Source: Leptospira stimsonii | GTDB taxonomy: Bacteria > Spirochaetota > Leptospiria > Leptospirales > Leptospiraceae | DNA: 64,000 nucleotides | Reading direction: 5' to 3' | Assembly (NCBI RefSeq): GCF_003545875.1 | Contig: NZ_QHCS01000004.1 | Location: 124,001 to 188,000, forward strand | In this document: in pieces, positions 63,187 through 64,000 of the stretch | Numbering within the stretch: the first letter of the stretch is position 1 | How the letters are laid out: each line of letters begins with the position of its first letter | Made by a program: the position numbers and the translations under genes | Notes under the pieces: model-generated | Databases searched by the model: none | The model's input: only the letters and a program-made list of their open reading frames with translations | Told to the model about the DNA's origin: nothing

Positions 63187-63768
63187 CGTTTTCACCAAAA
63201 TAAGGAATCGTGCACGTCGTTCTTTTCATTCAAAAGGACTCGAATTTAAACCGCAAAATCCGTATTCTCCGCAGAAGAATGGAAAAGTTCGGTTCAGAAA
63301 GGAAAATTTTACTCCATTCCTTCAGGACGGGATTTTAACTCATTCCCCTGCAAATGGAATTTCTTCCATTCTCATTCGAAAAATGAAGCCAAAAGTAATC
63401 GCTTCGAACAGGATTTCAACTTTGGGATTCATTTGGAATTGTACAAATGGGAAAAATTCAGAAAAACGTTTGTGAAAAATTCGGAGTACGAGGATATCGC
63501 AGAAACTGCATACCTCAAATTTAACCGTCGCGAATTAAATTAGGAACCGATCTACAAAAACAGTACGATCAAAATAGAACTGACTCAATCCAAACGGATC
63601 GACCTGCATCTCATACCGACTCACGCTAGCGTAAGGTTGGATTGTCCAAGTCGTTTCTTCGAAGGAAGTGCGATCCAATCATTTCTAGGATTCAGACAAA
63701 ATTGCAAGTGGAGAATGAGATGATCCGTGCACTTCGTAATCCGGCAATGCACGTAGTGGGTCGATCCA
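63187..63768. other. intergenic region with coding-like fragments
   Basis: 582 bp. Several short frames have protein-like composition (one reads FHSKGLEFKPQNPYSPQ near 63225; another, EDIAETAYLKFNRRELN, near 63500) but each is closed by stops, as in decayed coding sequence. The 83-codon frame at 63642-63893 is not convincing. I call no gene. Confidence 0.4.
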
Positions 63769-64000
63769 TTAGAAAGAAATTTCTTTTCGATTCTTCCATT
63801 CTTGAACGATCCAAAACAAAAGCGTTCCCAAACCGAGGGAGAGAAAAAAATACAATTCGAAAAGAAGGCTTTTTTGTTCAGCCGGGGTTTTAAAAATTTT
63901 CGGGAGGAAGGTCATCACAAAAATAATCCAAATATACAGAGTATAAATGCGTCTGGTCCAGCGACTGGGGTGCAATTTTTGCAGAAAGGATTTTTCAAAC
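63769..64000 (-). CDS. C-terminal part of an integral membrane protein (start beyond window)
   Basis: The frame is open to the right edge, and its stop is at 63769. The visible 76 residues begin FEKSFLQKLHPSRWTRRIYT and contain two hydrophobic spans (LYIWIIFVMTFLP and FFLSLGLGTLLFWIVQEW). No family recognised from this fragment. Confidence 0.6.
   Translation of the reverse strand, partial: FEKSFLQKLHPSRWTRRIYTLYIWIIFVMTFLPKIFKTPAEQKSLLFELYFFLSLGLGTLLFWIVQEWKNRKEISF

Overview
The window reads as chromosome from a spirochaete of the genus Leptospira. By eye the base composition is moderate, somewhat richer in G+C than I would expect for L. interrogans; this is an impression, not a calculation. 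The genus call rests on a DUF1564-type protein (a family I know from Leptospira), many short-lipobox lipoproteins, frequent TTG/GTG starts, a spirochaete-type TPR protein that looks like the periplasmic flagellar collar protein FlcA, and housekeeping proteins of spirochaetal type. I do not assign a species. No rRNA, tRNA, CRISPR array, insertion sequence or prophage was seen.

Layout. 1-5.1 kb: minus-strand operon folD > acetyl-xylan-esterase-like hydrolase > cysS > TrmH-family rRNA methylase, divergent from asnS. 5.1-11.6 kb: a 70-bp tandem repeat, a TPR-like protein, then a minus operon of an NSS sodium symporter, a 42-residue membrane peptide, a DinG/XPD-like helicase and an exported LPP20/FlgT-like protein. 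11.6-15.4 kb: clpB, then a membrane-anchored AraC regulator. 15.9-18.5 kb: two decaying DUF1566-type genes. 18.6-23 kb: a double-HTH regulator, a SurA/PrsA-like lipoprotein with two co-transcribed genes, a STAS protein and a CTP-dependent lipid kinase-like protein. 23.2-28.1 kb: a seven-gene minus operon eno > ftsB-like > clpP > hypothetical > YheT-like hydrolase > DUF4416 > lipoprotein.

28.4-38.2 kb: a membrane protein, a class D beta-lactamase lipoprotein, an 88-bp tandem repeat, lepA, a coiled-coil membrane protein, an ACC-deaminase-like PLP protein, a SnoaL-like protein and the sdhC-sdhA-sdhB operon. 38.5-48.3 kb: an aldo/keto reductase > DUF309 > alpha/beta hydrolase operon, exported and lipoproteins, a hotdog thioesterase, a PilZ-like protein and serA. 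48.5-55 kb: the 1224-residue FlcA-like protein, a tandem CBM48-like exported protein, an 89-bp tandem repeat and a membrane protein with an EF-hand-like loop. 55-64 kb: trxB, an SGNH-MBOAT O-acylation pair facing a second SGNH protein with a TPR lipoprotein, xerD, an RsbW-like kinase coupled to a Cys-rich lipoprotein, and the end of a membrane protein.

Functionally the window mixes translation (cysS, asnS, lepA, rRNA methylase), proteostasis (clpB, clpP, SurA-like), central metabolism (eno, folD, serA, sdh, trxB), envelope construction and decoration (MBOAT/SGNH, FtsB-like, lipoproteins), flagellar collar assembly, and partner-switch signalling (STAS and RsbW-like proteins at separate loci). 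Most of the unusual signal is in the intergenic DNA: three tandem-repeat arrays with periods of 70, 88 and 89 bp, three copies of a roughly 150-160-bp dispersed element with palindromic ends, and clusters of short operator-like repeats. Several enzymes also lack an expected catalytic or ligand residue.
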